In this document: piece by piece, positions 4,857 to 5,885 of the stretch | Layout: the number at the start of each line of letters is the position of its first letter | Position numbering within the stretch: the first letter of the stretch is position 1 | NCBI GenBank assembly: GCA_945957225.1 | Contig: CAMFKK010000166.1 | Span: 1 to 5,885, forward strand | DNA from: an uncultured Sphingobacteriia bacterium | GTDB taxonomy: Bacteria; Bacteroidota; Bacteroidia; Chitinophagales; Chitinophagaceae | Length of the DNA: 5,885 nucleotides | Direction: 5' to 3' | The notes under the pieces: model-generated | The model's input: only the letters and a program-made list of their open reading frames with translations | The model's database searches: none | Told to the model about the DNA's origin: nothing | Program-made: the position numbers and the translations under genes

Positions 4857-5624
4857 TGGCTGATACCGTTTGATAATTCTTAACTGATGGGTTCTTTCTC
4901 CTGTATCTGAATTAATAATTCCCATATTATCAATAGGATCTATTCTTACTTTTCCAGAAGCATGAATAATGCTGGCATTGTCTAACATCATTCCAACATG
5001 GGTAATTTTTCCTTCCGCATTGTCAAAAAAAGCCAGGTCTCCACACTTTGCTTCTTGTAAAAATCCCACAACTTCTCCCAAAGCGGCTTGTTGATAGGCG
5101 TCTCTTGGCAATTTAATTCCAACAAAACGGAAAACTTGCTGGGTCAGACCGCTACAATCAATCCCAAAAATGGATCTTCCTCCCCATAAATAAGCCGTAT
5201 TCAAAAATTGATGCGATACCCATTTCAGGGTTGCTTCATTAAATTGGGCTTCTGCTGGATTCCAAAACTTGCCTTCATAATGAAAATCAAAAGCACCAAT
5301 CTTTGCTGCCCCGTGATCAAAAAAGTGTAAAGGACTTCCAAAAGAAACCTGCATGGGTGTTTCATTACATGTGATGGCCCTTAAAACATCTCCATTGAGT
5401 AAACCATTGCCTACCAATGCTTGCTCTTCCGTTATTTCTATCAATTGACTTTTCTGAATCCAACCAAGATAGTCATCATAAAGACTGCTGACTTTTAAAA
5501 AATCCTTTCCTATTTCTACTACGCTTGCTGACTCACCAAACAATAATTGGCTAACCATTTCTGATCTATGGGATGCTTCTGAGCGCATGGGTGTAACCGG
5601 AACTATGGGTGTAACAAAAGCCAT
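4854..5624 (-). CDS. SH3b-NlpC/P60 peptidase, YkfC-like gamma-D-glutamyl-diamino acid endopeptidase
   Basis: The product is a 256-residue cysteine peptidase expected to cut the bond between D-Glu and the diamino acid in murein peptides with a free N-terminal L-Ala, as Bacillus YkfC does in cell-wall recycling. Counting from the ATG at 5624, an SH3b domain spans about 14-62 and includes SEMVSQLLFGE and GWIQKSQL. A second SH3-like region covers about 70-125, and the NlpC/P60 domain about 130-256. Catalytic residues are Cys157 in GIDCSGL, His209 in THVGMM and His221 in IHASG; the 52- and 12-residue spacings fit YkfC-type enzymes. YLWGGRS (145-151) precedes the Cys as usual. No signal peptide is visible, which suits a cytoplasmic recycling enzyme. 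An in-frame TTG at 5642 could add six residues, but the MAFVTPIVPVTPMR start is typical of relatives. The gene is convergent with the small membrane gene and divergent from the sigma factor. Confidence 0.92.
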   Translation of the reverse strand: MAFVTPIVPVTPMRSEASHRSEMVSQLLFGESASVVEIGKDFLKVSSLYDDYLGWIQKSQLIEITEEQALVGNGLLNGDVLRAITCNETPMQVSFGSPLHFFDHGAAKIGAFDFHYEGKFWNPAEAQFNEATLKWVSHQFLNTAYLWGGRSIFGIDCSGLTQQVFRFVGIKLPRDAYQQAALGEVVGFLQEAKCGDLAFFDNAEGKITHVGMMLDNASIIHASGKVRIDPIDNMGIINSDTGERTHQLRIIKRYQP

Positions 5625-5695
5625 ATTGAAAATTTGTTTCAAGTTATGGAAATTTACAAAACTGACATCTCTATATAAATGCTTATTTTAAAGCA

Positions 5696-5885
5696 GTGCA
5701 AACCAATAGCTACCAACATATCAGCGATCAGGAACTTTTAGATAGGTTTCGGCAAGACGGTAACAACCAATGGTTGGGGATTGTCTTACAACGCTATACC
5801 CTTTTGTTATTGGGCGTTTGTATGAAATACCTCAAGAATGAAGAAGCCGCAAAGGATGCTGTGCAGCAGGTATTTCTCAAATCAA
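5696..5885 (+). CDS. ECF-family RNA polymerase sigma factor, 5' part only
   Basis: Only the first 63 codons are inside the window; the gene continues past the right edge. The protein matches sigma region 2 of Bacteroidota ECF factors. SDQELLDRFRQDG (10-22) is the opening helix. An RYTLLLLGVCMKYLKNEE segment follows (34-51), then AAKDAVQQVFLKS (52-63 onward), which corresponds to the core-binding and -10-recognition helices with the usual D-A-(V/T)-Q-Q-V-F pattern. The reading frame is open back to a TGA at 5663-5665 and holds no ATG in that stretch, so GTG at 5696 is the likely start. It is divergent from the NlpC/P60 gene across 71 bp. Target genes and any partner anti-sigma factor lie outside the window. 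Confidence 0.9.
   Translation, partial: MQTNSYQHISDQELLDRFRQDGNNQWLGIVLQRYTLLLLGVCMKYLKNEEAAKDAVQQVFLKS

Noticed and set aside
5625..5642. TTG-initiated six-residue extension of the NlpC/P60 protein
   Set aside because: The ATG at 5624 gives the N-terminus typical of relatives, and the extra residues form no signal peptide or domain.
1..5885. Defence island, phage, integron, CRISPR or toxin-antitoxin system
   Set aside because: I saw no direct-repeat array, recombinase, transposase, nuclease or toxin-like gene; nearly all DNA is accounted for by recognisable cellular genes.

Overview
The window comes from a Bacteroidota genome, most probably Chitinophagales/Chitinophagaceae. It is AT-rich and its genes lack Shine-Dalgarno sequences. 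Several genes are preceded by boxes of the Bacteroidota -7 type (TAnnTTTG, here TATCTTTG, TATCTTTA, TAGCTTTG). The right edge carries a Bacteroidota-style ECF sigma factor. The exact genus is not decidable by eye.

Layout from left to right. (1) 1-1326, minus: most of a GH13 alpha-amylase-family lipoprotein, cut by the left edge near its C-terminus. (2) 1458-2543, plus: a complete tryptophan 2,3-dioxygenase (kynA), divergent from the GH13 gene across a 131-bp spacer. (3) 2570-2600: a terminator hairpin shared by kynA and the convergent minus-strand gene. (4) 2617-3036, minus: a secreted or anchored YqaE/Pmp3-type small membrane protein. (5) 3037-3180: a compact divergent regulatory region with two perfect short palindromes and a hairpin. 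(6) 3181-4594, plus: a likely operon of a DUF4878-like lipoprotein, class I inorganic pyrophosphatase (ppa) and a half-size TSUP/TauE-type membrane protein. (7) 4648-4800, plus: a 50-residue membrane miniprotein with its own good promoter. (8) 4821-4856: a perfect 16-bp terminator stem shared with the convergent gene, whose stop codon it contains. (9) 4854-5624, minus: an SH3b-NlpC/P60 gamma-D-glutamyl-diamino acid endopeptidase of the YkfC type. (10) 5696-5885, plus: the 5' part of an ECF sigma factor gene.

The genes are mostly housekeeping or catabolic and do not form one pathway: glycan hydrolysis, tryptophan breakdown, pyrophosphate removal, anion transport and murein-peptide recycling. 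I see no mobile element, CRISPR array, RNA gene, phage gene or defence system, and nothing that convincingly amounts to a new multi-gene system. The more interesting signals are regulatory and small-scale. Three -7-like boxes sit exactly 16 nt before their start codons. An AT-rich palindrome of the TGTnAAATTTACA kind recurs in upstream regions. A signal-peptide-bearing YqaE protein and an unrecognised 50-residue membrane protein complete the list.
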